Shown here one piece after another: positions 46,099-54,664 of a DNA stretch of 58,235 bases. Position 1 is the first letter of the stretch; each line of letters begins with the position of its first letter. Both the position numbers and the translations under genes were made by a program. The stretch spans positions 1-58,235 of the forward strand of contig JAKQEQ010000052.1 in NCBI GenBank assembly GCA_029556545.1, written 5' to 3'. The notes below the pieces were generated by a model. That model made no database searches, had not been told where the DNA came from, and saw only the letters and a program-made list of their open reading frames with translations. The DNA is from Candidatus Hydrogenedentota bacterium (GTDB lineage Bacteria > Hydrogenedentota > Hydrogenedentia > Hydrogenedentales > JAGMZX01).

Positions 46099-47490
46099 TC
46101 ATCCCTCTTGTCGGCCGCGCGATTTCTTCCGCGACGGCAGCTCGTAACCGGCGCGGCGGGGGTAGTCGAGCAGGGCGTTGGCCTCGTCGCAGTTGGTGAA
46201 GCGCTCCTTGTCGGGGTCCCATCGTAGCGGTTCGCCGACGCGGCCAATGTCGCGAGCGATATTCACGAGGTAACAGAGGGTCGAACTTCGCTGGCCGTAC
46301 TCGATGTCCGCGGTGCAGCGATCGCGCGTGCGCATGCAGTCGAGCCAGTTCTCGATATGCGGCTGGGTCTCAGGAACGGTGAGCGGCGCGGGACGGTCCG
46401 GCGCTTCGATCAGTTCCTTCGGGTCCGCGGAAATCTTGTCGCGGTTAATCTCGATCTTGCCGTTCTCACCCACGAAAATGCAGCCGAGCCCCGGCCCCCG
46501 GTCGCCGTCGAGGTGGAGACGGAGTTCGGACCCGTTGGCGTATTTCATGCGCACCTTGGCGCGCGGGCCGACCGTGCCTTTGCACATGCCGTAATACGCC
46601 GCGCCGGTCTCGTCCTCCGAGATCTCCCGCTCGTCGAACGCGCCCGTGGGCAGGTCCTGGACAGCCTCTTCAAGGACGACCTCGACGGGGCCGGTCTCGT
46701 CGGTGCCAAGGCCGCGGTTGATCTGGTCATAGCTGTGGGCGCCCCAGCCGGTGACGCCGAAGGAGATGCCGCCGCCGTCGTAATCGCGCCATTTCGCCCA
46801 GCCCTTATGAATCTCGGAGTGGTACGGGCGCAGTTCCGCCTGATTGGTCCAGATGTCCCACCAGTTCTCATCGCCGCCGGGCGGCAGTTCCTCGGCGGGG
46901 AGCGGCGTCCACGTGAACGGCCCGACGAAATCCGGGGCAAGCACGTACGCGACCTTGCCGAGCGCGCCGTTCTTGACGAGGTCGCTGGCCCAGTTGTTCA
47001 GCGGCATCGAACGCTGCTGCGTGCCCACCTGCGTCACGCGCTTGTGCCGCCGCGCGCACGCGACCATTTCCCGGCCCTCAGCGATGGTAAGGCTCATGGG
47101 CTTCTCGATGTACACGTCCATGCCCATCGCCATGGCGTGGCACGCGACCCACGCGCGGGCGTGCGTGGTGGTCTCGACCATGACGCCGTCGAGGTTCTCC
47201 CGCTCGATCATTTCGCGAAAGTCCGTGTAGGCATTCCACGTATCGCCCTCCCGCTTCCGGCCCATGAACGCGGCCACGCGCGGCTTGAAACAGTCGCAGA
47301 TCGCCACCACGCGCATCTGGGGAATGTGGAAACACGTGTCCACGATGTCGCGGCATCGGCCGCCAAGCCCGATCAACCCGACGTTGACGACGTCGTTCGC
47401 GCCCGGCCCTTTCCGGCCGAACGCCCGCGCCGAAATGAGCAGCGGCGCAGTCGCCGCCGCGGCTTTCAGGAATCCTCTACGACTAAGCAT
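46099..47490 (-). CDS. Tat-exported Gfo/Idh/MocA-family oxidoreductase
   Basis: The 463-residue protein begins with a twin-arginine signal (S-R-R-G-F-L-K-A-A). The N-terminal Rossmann domain has V-G-L-I-G-L-G-G-R and A-I-C-D-C-F. The catalytic motif E-K-P-M-S lies near residue 130. The C-terminal alpha/beta domain contains G-P-F-T-W-T-P-L-P and W-W-D-I-W. Such cofactor-containing oxidoreductases act in the periplasm on sugars or their derivatives, as in many Planctomycetota-type genomes. The C-terminus is basic (S-R-K-K-S-R-G-R). It is transcribed alone, divergent from rpsU. Confidence 0.9.
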   Translation of the reverse strand: MLSRRGFLKAAAATAPLLISARAFGRKGPGANDVVNVGLIGLGGRCRDIVDTCFHIPQMRVVAICDCFKPRVAAFMGRKREGDTWNAYTDFREMIERENLDGVMVETTTHARAWVACHAMAMGMDVYIEKPMSLTIAEGREMVACARRHKRVTQVGTQQRSMPLNNWASDLVKNGALGKVAYVLAPDFVGPFTWTPLPAEELPPGGDENWWDIWTNQAELRPYHSEIHKGWAKWRDYDGGGISFGVTGWGAHSYDQINRGLGTDETGPVEVVLEEAVQDLPTGAFDEREISEDETGAAYYGMCKGTVGPRAKVRMKYANGSELRLHLDGDRGPGLGCIFVGENGKIEINRDKISADPKELIEAPDRPAPLTVPETQPHIENWLDCMRTRDRCTADIEYGQRSSTLCYLVNIARDIGRVGEPLRWDPDKERFTNCDEANALLDYPRRAGYELPSRKKSRGRQEG

Positions 47491-47812
47491 GTCTCGGTCT
47501 CCAAGAATGGGGTACTCCCCGTGGGTTACGGAACGGGCTCAGCGTAGCACGCGCCCGCCGCCGCGTCAATGAAGGCTGCTCCCGGCGAGGCGCCCCGCTT
47601 CACCTACCTTGAAAATTCGGTTGCGTCGACCGAATTTTCAAGGTGCGGGAAACGGATGTCTTCGGGCGGCTGCGCGACTTCCGGCGGCCAAACATAAATT
47701 GATACGCCCCGTCGCCGCTTGCTATACTTGCGTATTGTGCTCGTGTCGGGCGCGGGGCCGCACTAGGGTCCTGCGCCATGCGACGTTACCCCCGAGAGGA
47801 GGTGTAATCCAG
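47491..47812. other. Divergent intergenic region between the oxidoreductase and rpsU
   Basis: This 322-base region holds the promoters of two divergent genes. Its most distinct content is the perfect 16-bp inverted repeat at 47606-47644. AGGAGGT at 47797-47803 is the rpsU ribosome-binding site. No ORF is supported. Confidence 0.5.
47606..47644. repeat. Perfect 16-bp inverted repeat
   Basis: ACCTTGAAAATTCGGT (47606-47621) and its exact complement ACCGAATTTTCAAGGT (47629-47644) are separated by seven bases. AT-rich arms in a GC-rich context and the position between divergent genes argue against a simple terminator. It could be an operator or a small palindromic mobile repeat. Confidence 0.85.
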
Positions 47813-48001
47813 GTGACCAAGGTTCGCGTGAAACTTGACGAGCCGTTCGAGAAAGCGCTCCGCCGATTCAAGAAGAAGTGCAATAAGGAGGGCTTGATGC
47901 AACGGCTGAAGGAAGTCAAGCACTACGAAAAGCCGAGTGAACGCCGACGCCGCAAACTGGCGAAGGCCATCTCTCGGTCGATGCAGGACATCACCAAGTA
48001 A
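47813..48001 (+). CDS. rpsU: Ribosomal protein bS21
   Basis: The 62-residue protein has the bS21 pattern: V-R-V-K-L-D-E-P-F-E-K-A-L-R-R-F-K-K, then a strongly basic tail E-R-R-R-R-K-L-A-K-A. It joins the 30S subunit near the anti-Shine-Dalgarno end and helps initiation. GTG at 47813, nine bases after AGGAGGT, is the best start; longer frames upstream are not bS21-like. A strong hairpin terminator follows. Confidence 0.92.
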   Translation: MTKVRVKLDEPFEKALRRFKKKCNKEGLMQRLKEVKHYEKPSERRRRKLAKAISRSMQDITK

Positions 48002-48021
48002 CCCCCCTCGAATGTGAACGC

Positions 48022-48053
48022 CACGGGCGCGGTCCCGAGAGACCGCGCCCGTG
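48022..48053. terminator. Bidirectional terminator between rpsU and dapA
   Basis: CACGGGCGCGGTC (48022-48034) pairs with GACCGCGCCCGTG (48041-48053) around a 6-base loop, a perfect 13-bp stem. TTGTAT follows on the plus strand. The two flanking genes converge here. Confidence 0.85.
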
Positions 48054-48072
48054 TTGTATCTGGAATCTGGGA

Positions 48073-48942
48073 TCAGATGACGCGCACCTGAGCAAGAATC
48101 GGTTCGAGCCGCGCGAAGCCGCCCTCGCTCATCGGGGTGAGCGGCAGGCGCAGCACGTTCTCGATAAGGCCCATGCGCGCAAGCGCGGCCTTCACGGGCA
48201 TGGGGTTCGTCTCGAAGAAGAGCCCCTTGAAGAGCGGCATGAGTTCGTAGTGAAGATCGCGCGCGGCCTCGAAGTTCCCCGCCCCCGCGTGCCGGCACAT
48301 CGCGGCGATCCGATCAGGCGCCACGTTCGCCGCCACCGAAATCACCCCGGTCGCGCCGACAGACATCATCGGCACGGTGAGCGAGTCGTCGCCGGACAAC
48401 ACGGTGATGTCGCACAGCCCGCGAATCTGCGAAACCTGGTCCACGCTACCGCCCGCCTCCTTGATCGCGACCATCTGCGGGAGTTTGTTCAATTCCGCCA
48501 CGGTCTCCGGCGTCATGTTGATGCCGGTGCGGCTCGGCACGTTGTACAGGACTATGGGAATGTCCACGGCCTCGGCGACGGCGCGGTAATGCGCGATTTG
48601 CCCCGCGGCGGTGGGCTTGTTGTAGTACGGCGTGATCAGAAGCGCGCCGTCGCAACCCGCCTCCTTTGCGAAACGCGTCAGATCGACCGCCTCGCGTGTG
48701 TTGTTCGATCCCGTGCCCGCGATCACGGGGATGCGCCCGGCCACGCGCTCCATGACGAAGCGGATGCACTGCTTCTGTTCGTCGTGCGAGAGCGTGGCGG
48801 CCTCGCCAGTGCAGCCGCACGGCACGATCCCGTCCGTGCCGCGCTCGATGTGCCAGTCCACCAAGCGCCCGTAAGCGTCAAAATCGATCTCGAAGTTCTG
48901 CGTGAAGGGCGTCGCGAGCGCGACAATCGATCCACGAAACAT
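48073..48942 (-). CDS. dapA: 4-hydroxy-tetrahydrodipicolinate synthase
   Basis: The 289-residue protein is a class I aldolase of the DapA family. It has G-C-T-G-E-A-A-T-L (the G-x-x-G-E pyruvate-binding loop), I-V-L-Y-N-V-P-S-R-T-G with the catalytic Tyr, and M-V-A-I-K-E-A-G with the Schiff-base Lys. It condenses pyruvate with aspartate semialdehyde in lysine and diaminopimelate synthesis. The ATG at 48942 has GAGGG eight bases upstream. The typical G-T-T-G-E is G-C-T-G-E here, a tolerated change. Related N-acetylneuraminate lyases are less likely given R-T-G after the Tyr. Confidence 0.9.
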   Translation of the reverse strand: MFRGSIVALATPFTQNFEIDFDAYGRLVDWHIERGTDGIVPCGCTGEAATLSHDEQKQCIRFVMERVAGRIPVIAGTGSNNTREAVDLTRFAKEAGCDGALLITPYYNKPTAAGQIAHYRAVAEAVDIPIVLYNVPSRTGINMTPETVAELNKLPQMVAIKEAGGSVDQVSQIRGLCDITVLSGDDSLTVPMMSVGATGVISVAANVAPDRIAAMCRHAGAGNFEAARDLHYELMPLFKGLFFETNPMPVKAALARMGLIENVLRLPLTPMSEGGFARLEPILAQVRVI

Positions 48943-49041
48943 GGTGTCATCCCTCTTGTTGTAGGACACGCGCCTGAAGCCGCACGCCGATTATACCAAG
49001 GTTCCAAAGCTCACGAACATGCCGCCACATCGCGCGCTCCG

Positions 49042-50502
49042 CTAGAACGGCACGTCATCGTCGGCGCCGCCGGCGCCGTTGCCGTCGTCGTCGGGCATAT
49101 CCAAGTCCGGGTCGAGCGTCGGGGGCGGCGGCGATTCCCGGGCGGCGCGTCGGTCCGCGATATTGCGGAATCGCTGCGTTTCCCGATCGAAAAGCATCTC
49201 GACCAAGCCGGTCGGGCCGTTACGCTGCTTGGCCACGTGTACGCGGATGAGATTGGGCTTCTCCTCGGCAATGCTCTTGGGCGGTCGCGACAGAATAAGC
49301 ACCACGTCCGCGTCCTGCTCGATGGCGCCGGACTCGCGCAGGTGCGCGAGTTTCGGCATGCCTTCGTCGTCCTTCTCCGCTTCGCGGTTCAACTGAGACA
49401 GCGCCAGCACGGGCACACGCAATTCGCGCGCGATGCCTTTGATAGCGCGGGAAATGCCGGCCACCGCCTCCTGGCGATTATCCGGGTTGCCGCTGCCCTG
49501 CATGAGTTGCAGGTAATCGACAATGATGAGGTCCACCTGCCGCAGCGCAGCCTGGCGGCGCGCCTTCGAGCGCAGTTCGAGGGGGCCGATGCCGGGCGTG
49601 TCGTCCACGTAGAGCTTCGCGCGGCTCAGGGTGTCCGCGGCCCGCTGGACCTTGCGGAATTCGTTGCCGGCGAGAAAGCCCTCCCGAAGACGCCGGGAAT
49701 TCACGTCGCCCTCGAGGCAGAGCAGCCGCTGGACCAATTGCTCTTTCGACATTTCAAGGCTGAAGATGAGCGCGCCCTTGTCGAGCCGGTTCGCCACGTG
49801 GGCCGCGATGTTCAGCGCGAAGGCCGTCTTCCCGACCGACGGGCGCGCGGCCAGCACCACCATGTCGGACGGCTGGAGGCCGGCCAGCAGCACATCGAGG
49901 TCGTGCATGCCCGTCGCGAGACCCGTGATGCCCGTATGCGATTTCATCTGCTCTTCGATGCGGTGAATGCCCTCGTCGAGCAGGTCACTGATGGAGAAGA
50001 CCGGGTTAAGCTGCCGTTGTTCCGCGATGGCGAAGATTTCCTGTTCGGCGCGGTCGAGCAGCCGCTCGACCTCCCCCACGCCCTGGTAGGCCTGCCCGGC
50101 CAACCGCGTGCATGCCGCGATCAACCGCCGAAAGATGGCCGTGTCGAGCACGATCTTCGCGTAGTGCTCGACGTTCGCCGAGGTCGGCACGGCCCCACTG
50201 AGGTCGGCGATGTACGATGCGCCGCCCGCCCGTTCGAGGGCGCCCATCCGCGCCAGTTGCGACACGAGGGTCGTCGCGTCGACGGGCTGGCCGCGGCGAA
50301 ACAGTTCGAGGACGGCCGCGTAGACCAGTTGGTGCGCCTCGACGTAGAAGACGTCGGCCGCGCTGTCGTGGAGTATCTCGATGGCCGCGCCCACGGCCTC
50401 GGGGTTCAAAAGCATCGCCCCAAGCACCGACCGCTCCGCCTCGATGCTTTGCGGCGGCGTGCGATCGAACGGCGTCCCCGCTGCTTGTAGTGCCGTGGCC
50501 AT
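49042..50502 (-). CDS. dnaB: Replicative DNA helicase DnaB with an SSB-like C-terminal tip
   Basis: The 486-residue protein has the N-terminal DnaB helical domain (P-P-Q-S-I-E-A-E-R-S-V-L-G-A-M-L) and the RecA-like motor with Walker A A-R-P-S-V-G-K-T-A, Walker B L-I-I-V-D-Y-L-Q-L-M and Q-L-N-R. It unwinds DNA at the replication fork. The last residues are D-D-D-V-P-F, after an acidic tail, closely resembling the SSB C-terminal peptide (E-D-D-I-P-F in this window) that recruits replication proteins. Its position after rplI in the rpsF cluster is a widespread arrangement. Confidence 0.96.
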   Translation of the reverse strand: MATALQAAGTPFDRTPPQSIEAERSVLGAMLLNPEAVGAAIEILHDSAADVFYVEAHQLVYAAVLELFRRGQPVDATTLVSQLARMGALERAGGASYIADLSGAVPTSANVEHYAKIVLDTAIFRRLIAACTRLAGQAYQGVGEVERLLDRAEQEIFAIAEQRQLNPVFSISDLLDEGIHRIEEQMKSHTGITGLATGMHDLDVLLAGLQPSDMVVLAARPSVGKTAFALNIAAHVANRLDKGALIFSLEMSKEQLVQRLLCLEGDVNSRRLREGFLAGNEFRKVQRAADTLSRAKLYVDDTPGIGPLELRSKARRQAALRQVDLIIVDYLQLMQGSGNPDNRQEAVAGISRAIKGIARELRVPVLALSQLNREAEKDDEGMPKLAHLRESGAIEQDADVVLILSRPPKSIAEEKPNLIRVHVAKQRNGPTGLVEMLFDRETQRFRNIADRRAARESPPPPTLDPDLDMPDDDGNGAGGADDDVPF

Positions 50503-50517
50503 ATCGACGCTTCCGCG

Positions 50518-51012
50518 TCAGCCTTCCTCGCCGGCTTCCGCCGGCGCTTCCTCCGGCGCTTTCTCCGGTTCGAGCGGACTCACCCACACGCGAACGTTCG
50601 CCTCGATCCCTTTGCCGAGGCGAACCGGGACCGTGAAAATGCCCAACTCCTTGATATGCTCTTTCAGCAAGACGGCCTTCTTATCGATTTCATGCCCGAG
50701 AGCAACCAGTTGCTCGGCGATCTGGGCGCCCGTGACGGAACCGAAGATCTTGTCGCCCTCGCCCGCGCGCACCTTGATTTCGACGGTCACACCCTCGAGT
50801 TTGCGCGCCTGTGCCGACTGCTCGGCCCGCAATTTCTCTTCGCGGCGGCGGATGATGCCCAGCTCATGCTGGACCTGCTTCGCGCTCGCCGAAGATACCG
50901 GCACCGCCAGCTTGCGCGGCACCAGGAAGTTCCGCGCGTAGCCGTCGGCCACCGTGACCGTGTCGCCCATGTGCCCCAATTTGTCCACGTCTTCACAAAG
51001 GATCAGTTTCAT
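50518..51012 (-). CDS. rplI: Ribosomal protein bL9
   Basis: The 164-residue protein has the bL9 N-domain (M-K-L-I-L-C-E-D-V-D-K-L-G-H-M-G-D, G-Y-A-R-N-F-L-V-P-R-K-L-A), the long connecting helix and the C-domain (G-K-I/F-G-S-V-T-G area: D-K-I-F-G-S-V-T). The C-terminus is extended by a Glu/Ala/Pro tail. bL9 stabilises the L1 side of the 50S subunit. The ATG at 51012 is the family start; an earlier frame start is not needed. Confidence 0.95.
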   Translation of the reverse strand: MKLILCEDVDKLGHMGDTVTVADGYARNFLVPRKLAVPVSSASAKQVQHELGIIRRREEKLRAEQSAQARKLEGVTVEIKVRAGEGDKIFGSVTGAQIAEQLVALGHEIDKKAVLLKEHIKELGIFTVPVRLGKGIEANVRVWVSPLEPEKAPEEAPAEAGEEG

Positions 51013-51051
51013 GCCTTCTTTCTCCATCGTATCACGCCTCATCCGGGCGCG

Positions 51052-52158
51052 CTAGTCATCCTCATTACGTTCTCGTTCCCGTTCCCGGGCGCGTCGCGCC
51101 GCGATGGCCCGCCGCAGCCGGGGCCGGAATTCGGCCCAGGTATCGAAGAACCCGACGCCGCAGAAGACGGCGTGGGTTCCCGGATACACCACCATGCCCA
51201 GGAAAATGGCCGCCGCGAGAAACGGGCGCAGCCGTAACGCGCTCAAGGCGAACACCAGGACCGCCAAGCCGTTCAGCCAGTACACCGCCGCCAGGGCAAT
51301 GGCCGCGTTCCACGACACGTTCCGCACCAGCGCGACTGGCCAGCGCCCGTAAGCGAAGAAGCCCAACGCGGACAGAATCGCCGCCCACACCAGCCAATCC
51401 GGCGGGCGGAAATTGCGAAAACCGCCCGCCAACATGGGCCTTCCCATCCGCGCACGGACCCACCTCGCGGAAAAAGACACCACAATCACCGCGCTCATCA
51501 GGACCGGCCACAGGGCCATGCCCAAGTTGATCGCGTCCCAATGCTCCTGCATCCAGCGCAACAAGCGCGCCGTCTCCGCCACGCCGGGCGTCTGCGCGTC
51601 CCGCGCCGCCTGAGCGTCACGCGCCGCCTGAGCGCCGGAACCTTCATCGCCATCACGCCGATCTTCAACTGTCGTGGCCGCGGGGGTAACCGCCTCCCGG
51701 GTCTCGGCCCGTTCGGATTCCCGCGCCGCGCCCGCCTGCGACCGCAGTTCCTCCAACTGCATTTCGAGGAACTCGGCCGCGAAGGCCCGACTCTCTTCCC
51801 AGGTCGCCAACACGCCGCCCGCGACAAACAAGTACGCCGGAACCGTCACCAGCGCTACGCAGCGGCCGTAAGTCCAGTGCCGCCGAAATCCACAGGCCAG
51901 GATGAGGCCCAAGGCGGCGGCCATGCCGTAAAACGCGGCCCCAACCGGGGAACCCGACCCGACAAACGCGCCCGCCGCCGCGCCCGCCGCCAGCCCCGCC
52001 GCATGCGACCAGCGCGCGGAACTCCCCCACACGGCAACCGCCGTCGGGAGCATCCACAAGCCGAGCAGCGCGACCAACGGTCCCGCGCCAACGAGGCCCG
52101 CCCAAGCCAGCGTCGTGCTCAGGCCGCAAACGGCAAGCAATGAGACCGCATAGCGCAT
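51052..52158 (-). CDS. DUF2232-type integral membrane protein
   Basis: The ~368-residue protein has about eight hydrophobic segments (for example near residues 10-50, 65-85 and 100-125, and several after 215). A hydrophilic Arg/Glu/Ala-rich insertion lies around 130-195 and includes a short duplication A-A-R-D-A-Q. Placement between rpsR and rplI is typical of DUF2232 (YybS-like) proteins in several phyla; their function is unknown. I use the ATG at 52158; a TTG at 52194 overlapping the rpsR stop is possible. The C-terminus is basic then acidic (R-E-R-E-R-N-E-D-D). Confidence 0.7.
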   Translation of the reverse strand: MRYAVSLLAVCGLSTTLAWAGLVGAGPLVALLGLWMLPTAVAVWGSSARWSHAAGLAAGAAAGAFVGSGSPVGAAFYGMAAALGLILACGFRRHWTYGRCVALVTVPAYLFVAGGVLATWEESRAFAAEFLEMQLEELRSQAGAARESERAETREAVTPAATTVEDRRDGDEGSGAQAARDAQAARDAQTPGVAETARLLRWMQEHWDAINLGMALWPVLMSAVIVVSFSARWVRARMGRPMLAGGFRNFRPPDWLVWAAILSALGFFAYGRWPVALVRNVSWNAAIALAAVYWLNGLAVLVFALSALRLRPFLAAAIFLGMVVYPGTHAVFCGVGFFDTWAEFRPRLRRAIAARRARERERERNEDD

Positions 52159-52190
52159 GACCGGTTCACATCCGCGGCGACCGCGGACGG

Positions 52191-52472
52191 TCAATCCGCC
52201 ACAAACGGCAGCAACGCAATTTGCCGCGCCTGCTTGATCGCGCGGGTCAGCATCCGTTGATGCCGCGCGGTCGCGCCCGTGATCCGCCTTGGAATGATCT
52301 TGCCCCGTTCCGTGATGTAATGCTTCAGGAGGCCGATGTCCTTGTAGTCGATATATACGACGTGATCGACGGTCAGGCGGCAGACCTTCTGTCGCAGGGA
52401 CTTCTTCTTCTTCCGCTTCTTACTGCGCTTCGCGCGCACTTTCGCCTTTGCTTTCGCACTTACTTTCGCCAT
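52191..52472 (-). CDS. rpsR: Ribosomal protein bS18
   Basis: The 93-residue protein has the bS18 core: [37 protein letters not shown]. The N-terminus is extended by a Lys/Arg-rich arm ([10 protein letters not shown]), longer than in model species. bS18 binds bS6 on the 30S platform. It is the third gene of the rpsF cluster, 24 bases after ssb. Confidence 0.95.
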   Translation of the reverse strand: MAKVSAKAKAKVRAKRSKKRKKKKSLRQKVCRLTVDHVVYIDYKDIGLLKHYITERGKIIPRRITGATARHQRMLTRAIKQARQIALLPFVAD

Positions 52473-52496
52473 AGGGTGTCTTATATCCTCAATGCT

Positions 52497-52952
52497 TTAG
52501 AACGGTATGTCGTCTTCCGGAATCGGTTCCTCGATCTGGCGCGGCTCCGGTTGGGCGTTCGAGGGCGCCGGACCACCGCCACCGCCACCGCCACCGCCGC
52601 CTTCTTCCCAGTCCAGCGGCACAACGCGCGACCCGGAAATCTCGATCTTCGTGCGCTTCTGCCCGGTATTCTTGTCTTCCCAGGCGTCGCTGCGGATGCG
52701 GCCCTCGACCAAAACCGGCCGGCCCTTCTTGAGCCGTTCGCCGACCCATTCCGCCTGCCGGTCCCACAGCACCACGTCCACGAAGACGGTCTCTTCGCCG
52801 CGGCTGCCATCCTTCTTCTTGAAGTACCGCGTGTTCGCCAGGCCAAGGCGGCACACGGGCCGGTTGTCCGCCACGTAGCGCAACTCCGGGTCACGCGTGA
52901 GCCGACCGGCTATAAGGACCTTGTTCAGATCGGGCAACCGTAGATCCGACAT
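52497..52952 (-). CDS. ssb: Single-stranded DNA-binding protein
   Basis: The 151-residue protein has the OB-fold (N-K-V-L-I-A-G-R-L-T-R-D-P-E-L-R-Y, then W-D-R-Q-A-E-W-V, V-E-G-R-I-R-S-D-A-W). A ten-Gly linker (about residues 118-127) and the interaction tip E-D-D-I-P-F follow. It coats single-stranded DNA in replication and repair. Placement between rpsF and rpsR is classical. Confidence 0.96.
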   Translation of the reverse strand: MSDLRLPDLNKVLIAGRLTRDPELRYVADNRPVCRLGLANTRYFKKKDGSRGEETVFVDVVLWDRQAEWVGERLKKGRPVLVEGRIRSDAWEDKNTGQKRTKIEISGSRVVPLDWEEGGGGGGGGGGPAPSNAQPEPRQIEEPIPEDDIPF

Positions 52953-52976
52953 GCGTTCATCCTCTCTCGGTTGTGA

Positions 52977-53498
52977 CTAATCCTCGTCGTCCCGGCCGTT
53001 CTCATCGTCCTCGTCGTCGTCCGTTGCCGCTACGGCCGCTCGTCGTTCCGGGCGCCCGCCGCGACGCCCGCGGCGACGCGGACCTTCCTCGTCCTCGTCT
53101 TCCTCGTCATCCCGGCCGCGATCGCCCCAAACGCCGCGCCCGGCGACACCGGCCCGAATCTCCTCCTCCTTGCGCAGTTGCTGCTCCGCTTCAAGGCGCA
53201 GCATCTGCTCGTCGAAGTGGGTCACGAGATATCGAATGACGTGCTCGGAAAGCCGGAAATACGTCTCCAGCTTGGGGATGACCGAAGGCCCGGCATCGAA
53301 ACGAAAGAGGATGTAACACCCCTCCGCGTGTTTCTTTACCTTGTACGCCAACCGACGTCTGCCCCAGATATCCAAGCGCACAGTGGCGCCGCCGTTGTCG
53401 GTCACGATCTTCTCCACGGCCTTGGCCACCGTCTGGACGACATCGTCTTCCGCCTCCGGCGTGACGATGTACAGCGCTTCATATGTCCTGAGACTCAA
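52977..53498 (-). CDS. rpsF: Ribosomal protein bS6 with a long charged C-terminal extension
   Basis: The 173-residue protein has the bS6 fold in residues 1-100 (R-T-Y-E-A-L-Y-I-V, W-G-R-R-R-L-A-Y-K-V-K-K, Y-I-L-F-R-F). It then carries a ~65-residue tail of alternating acidic (D-D-E-E-D-E-D-E-E) and basic (R-R-R-G-R-R-G-G-R) blocks. bS6 is usually 95-135 residues. The start is TTG, eight bases after AAGGAGGT. A promoter lies at 53568-53597. The gene leads the rpsF-ssb-rpsR-DUF2232-rplI-dnaB operon. Confidence 0.93.
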   Translation of the reverse strand: MSLRTYEALYIVTPEAEDDVVQTVAKAVEKIVTDNGGATVRLDIWGRRRLAYKVKKHAEGCYILFRFDAGPSVIPKLETYFRLSEHVIRYLVTHFDEQMLRLEAEQQLRKEEEIRAGVAGRGVWGDRGRDDEEDEDEEGPRRRGRRGGRPERRAAVAATDDDEDDENGRDDED

Positions 53499-53531
53499 AA
53501 CAATTCACCTCCTTCGCGTGCTTGTTGGTTG

Positions 53532-53559
53532 ATTGCGTGAACTCATGGATCGCCGCAAT
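53532..53559 (-). other. Hairpin in the rpsF leader
   Basis: ATTGCG/CGCAAT arms (6 bp) enclose a 16-base loop in the rpsF 5' untranslated region. It could be a feedback site for bS6:bS18, but the characteristic CCG element of that motif is not evident, so this is only a structural note. Confidence 0.3.
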
Positions 53560-53567
53560 AGCAGTGC

Positions 53568-53597
53568 ATAATAGCAAATGATCGCCCTTCCCCTCAA
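53568..53597 (-). promoter_or_regulatory. Promoter of the rpsF cluster
   Basis: On the minus strand TTGAGG (53592-53597), an 18-base spacer and TATTAT (53568-53573) form a good sigma-70-type promoter with the same spacing and -10 as the recombinase promoter at 1502-1531. Confidence 0.6.
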
Positions 53598-53687
53598 CCT
53601 GAGGCGGGACTGCGGAATACGCGCGCGAAAAAACACGCGCCCCTTTATCTTGGGTCCCTGATTGCGCCTCGTGCCCGGCGCGTAACC

Positions 53688-54551
53688 CTATAGCCCGAGC
53701 GCCTTTGCGAAGAACCAATCCCGCAGGCGGTCCGGCAGCAGCTTCCCCAGCCAGATTTGCAGCCGAGCGCCGCGGCCCACGAGGTAGCGCGTCCGAGGAC
53801 GGCGCGCCAGCATCGCATGGGCCGCTTTGCGCGCCACGGCTTCGGGCGGCGCGCCCATGCGTTCCAGCACGGCGACCCGTTCTTCAATTCGATCGAGCGC
53901 CTTCCCATACGCCGCCTCGCACTCCTTGGGCAACATCGCGCGGAGCGCAGTCCCTTCCCGGCCCGATTTCTGCCAAATCGGCGTCCTGATGACCCCAGGC
54001 TCGATCAACGCCACCTCGACGCCCGCGGATCGCAATTCCGCGCGCAGGGCGTCGCTGAGAAAAGCGATCGCGGCCTTCGACGCCGCATACGGGCCCAATA
54101 ACGGCATTGCCAGACGCCCAGAGACCGAGCCGATGTTCACGATCCGCCCACAACCGCGACGCAGCAGCGGGAGGAACGCCTGCGTCACGGCCATGACGCC
54201 TATGACATTCACCTCGAACTGCCGGCGCAGATGGAACGCCGGCAGGAATTCGAGCGGACCCGCCACGGCGATGCCGGCATTGTTGACCAGTCCATACAGG
54301 CCGCGCTCGCCGCAAGCCGCTTCGATCGCGCGCGCCGCGGCCTGGACGTCCTCATCCCGGGTCACATCCAGCATAATGGGCGTGATCCGTTCAGGCGCTT
54401 CGGTGCGAAGCGCCTCGCCGTCCTCGGTCCGCCGCACACCCGCATATACGCGAAATCCGCGCGCGGCCAGTTCGAGGGCGCAGGCCTTACCGATGCCGGT
54501 CGATGCGCCCGTGACAACAACGATTCTCGCGGTGTCGTTATATGCATTCAT
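53688..54551 (-). CDS. Short-chain dehydrogenase/reductase
   Basis: The 287-residue classical SDR has T-G-A-S-T-G-I-G for the cofactor, N-N-A-G, Ser in N-I-G-S-V-S-G and Y-A-A-S-K for catalysis. The extended C-terminus (R-Y-L-V-G-R-G-A-R-L-Q-I-W) resembles those acting on retinoid or steroid-like and lipid substrates. It uses NAD(P)(H). The ATG at 54551 starts the Rossmann strand properly; upstream codons are not family-like. The gene stands alone on the minus strand, downstream of the AMMECR1 gene. Confidence 0.9.
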   Translation of the reverse strand: MNAYNDTARIVVVTGASTGIGKACALELAARGFRVYAGVRRTEDGEALRTEAPERITPIMLDVTRDEDVQAAARAIEAACGERGLYGLVNNAGIAVAGPLEFLPAFHLRRQFEVNVIGVMAVTQAFLPLLRRGCGRIVNIGSVSGRLAMPLLGPYAASKAAIAFLSDALRAELRSAGVEVALIEPGVIRTPIWQKSGREGTALRAMLPKECEAAYGKALDRIEERVAVLERMGAPPEAVARKAAHAMLARRPRTRYLVGRGARLQIWLGKLLPDRLRDWFFAKALGL

Positions 54552-54664
54552 GCTTGCGACTCGGACAAGTTTCCTCGGGAATTGTGGGCAGCGATACGGC
54601 TTGGACTGCCCATCCGCCAAGCGGACCGCGGCGCGGGACATGCGCCGCCGCTACAAACGCGCCC

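Noticed and set aside
53532-53559. bS6:bS18 autoregulatory RNA motif in the rpsF leader
   Set aside because: A hairpin is present but the expected CCG element and bulge are not recognisable, so only the hairpin is reported.
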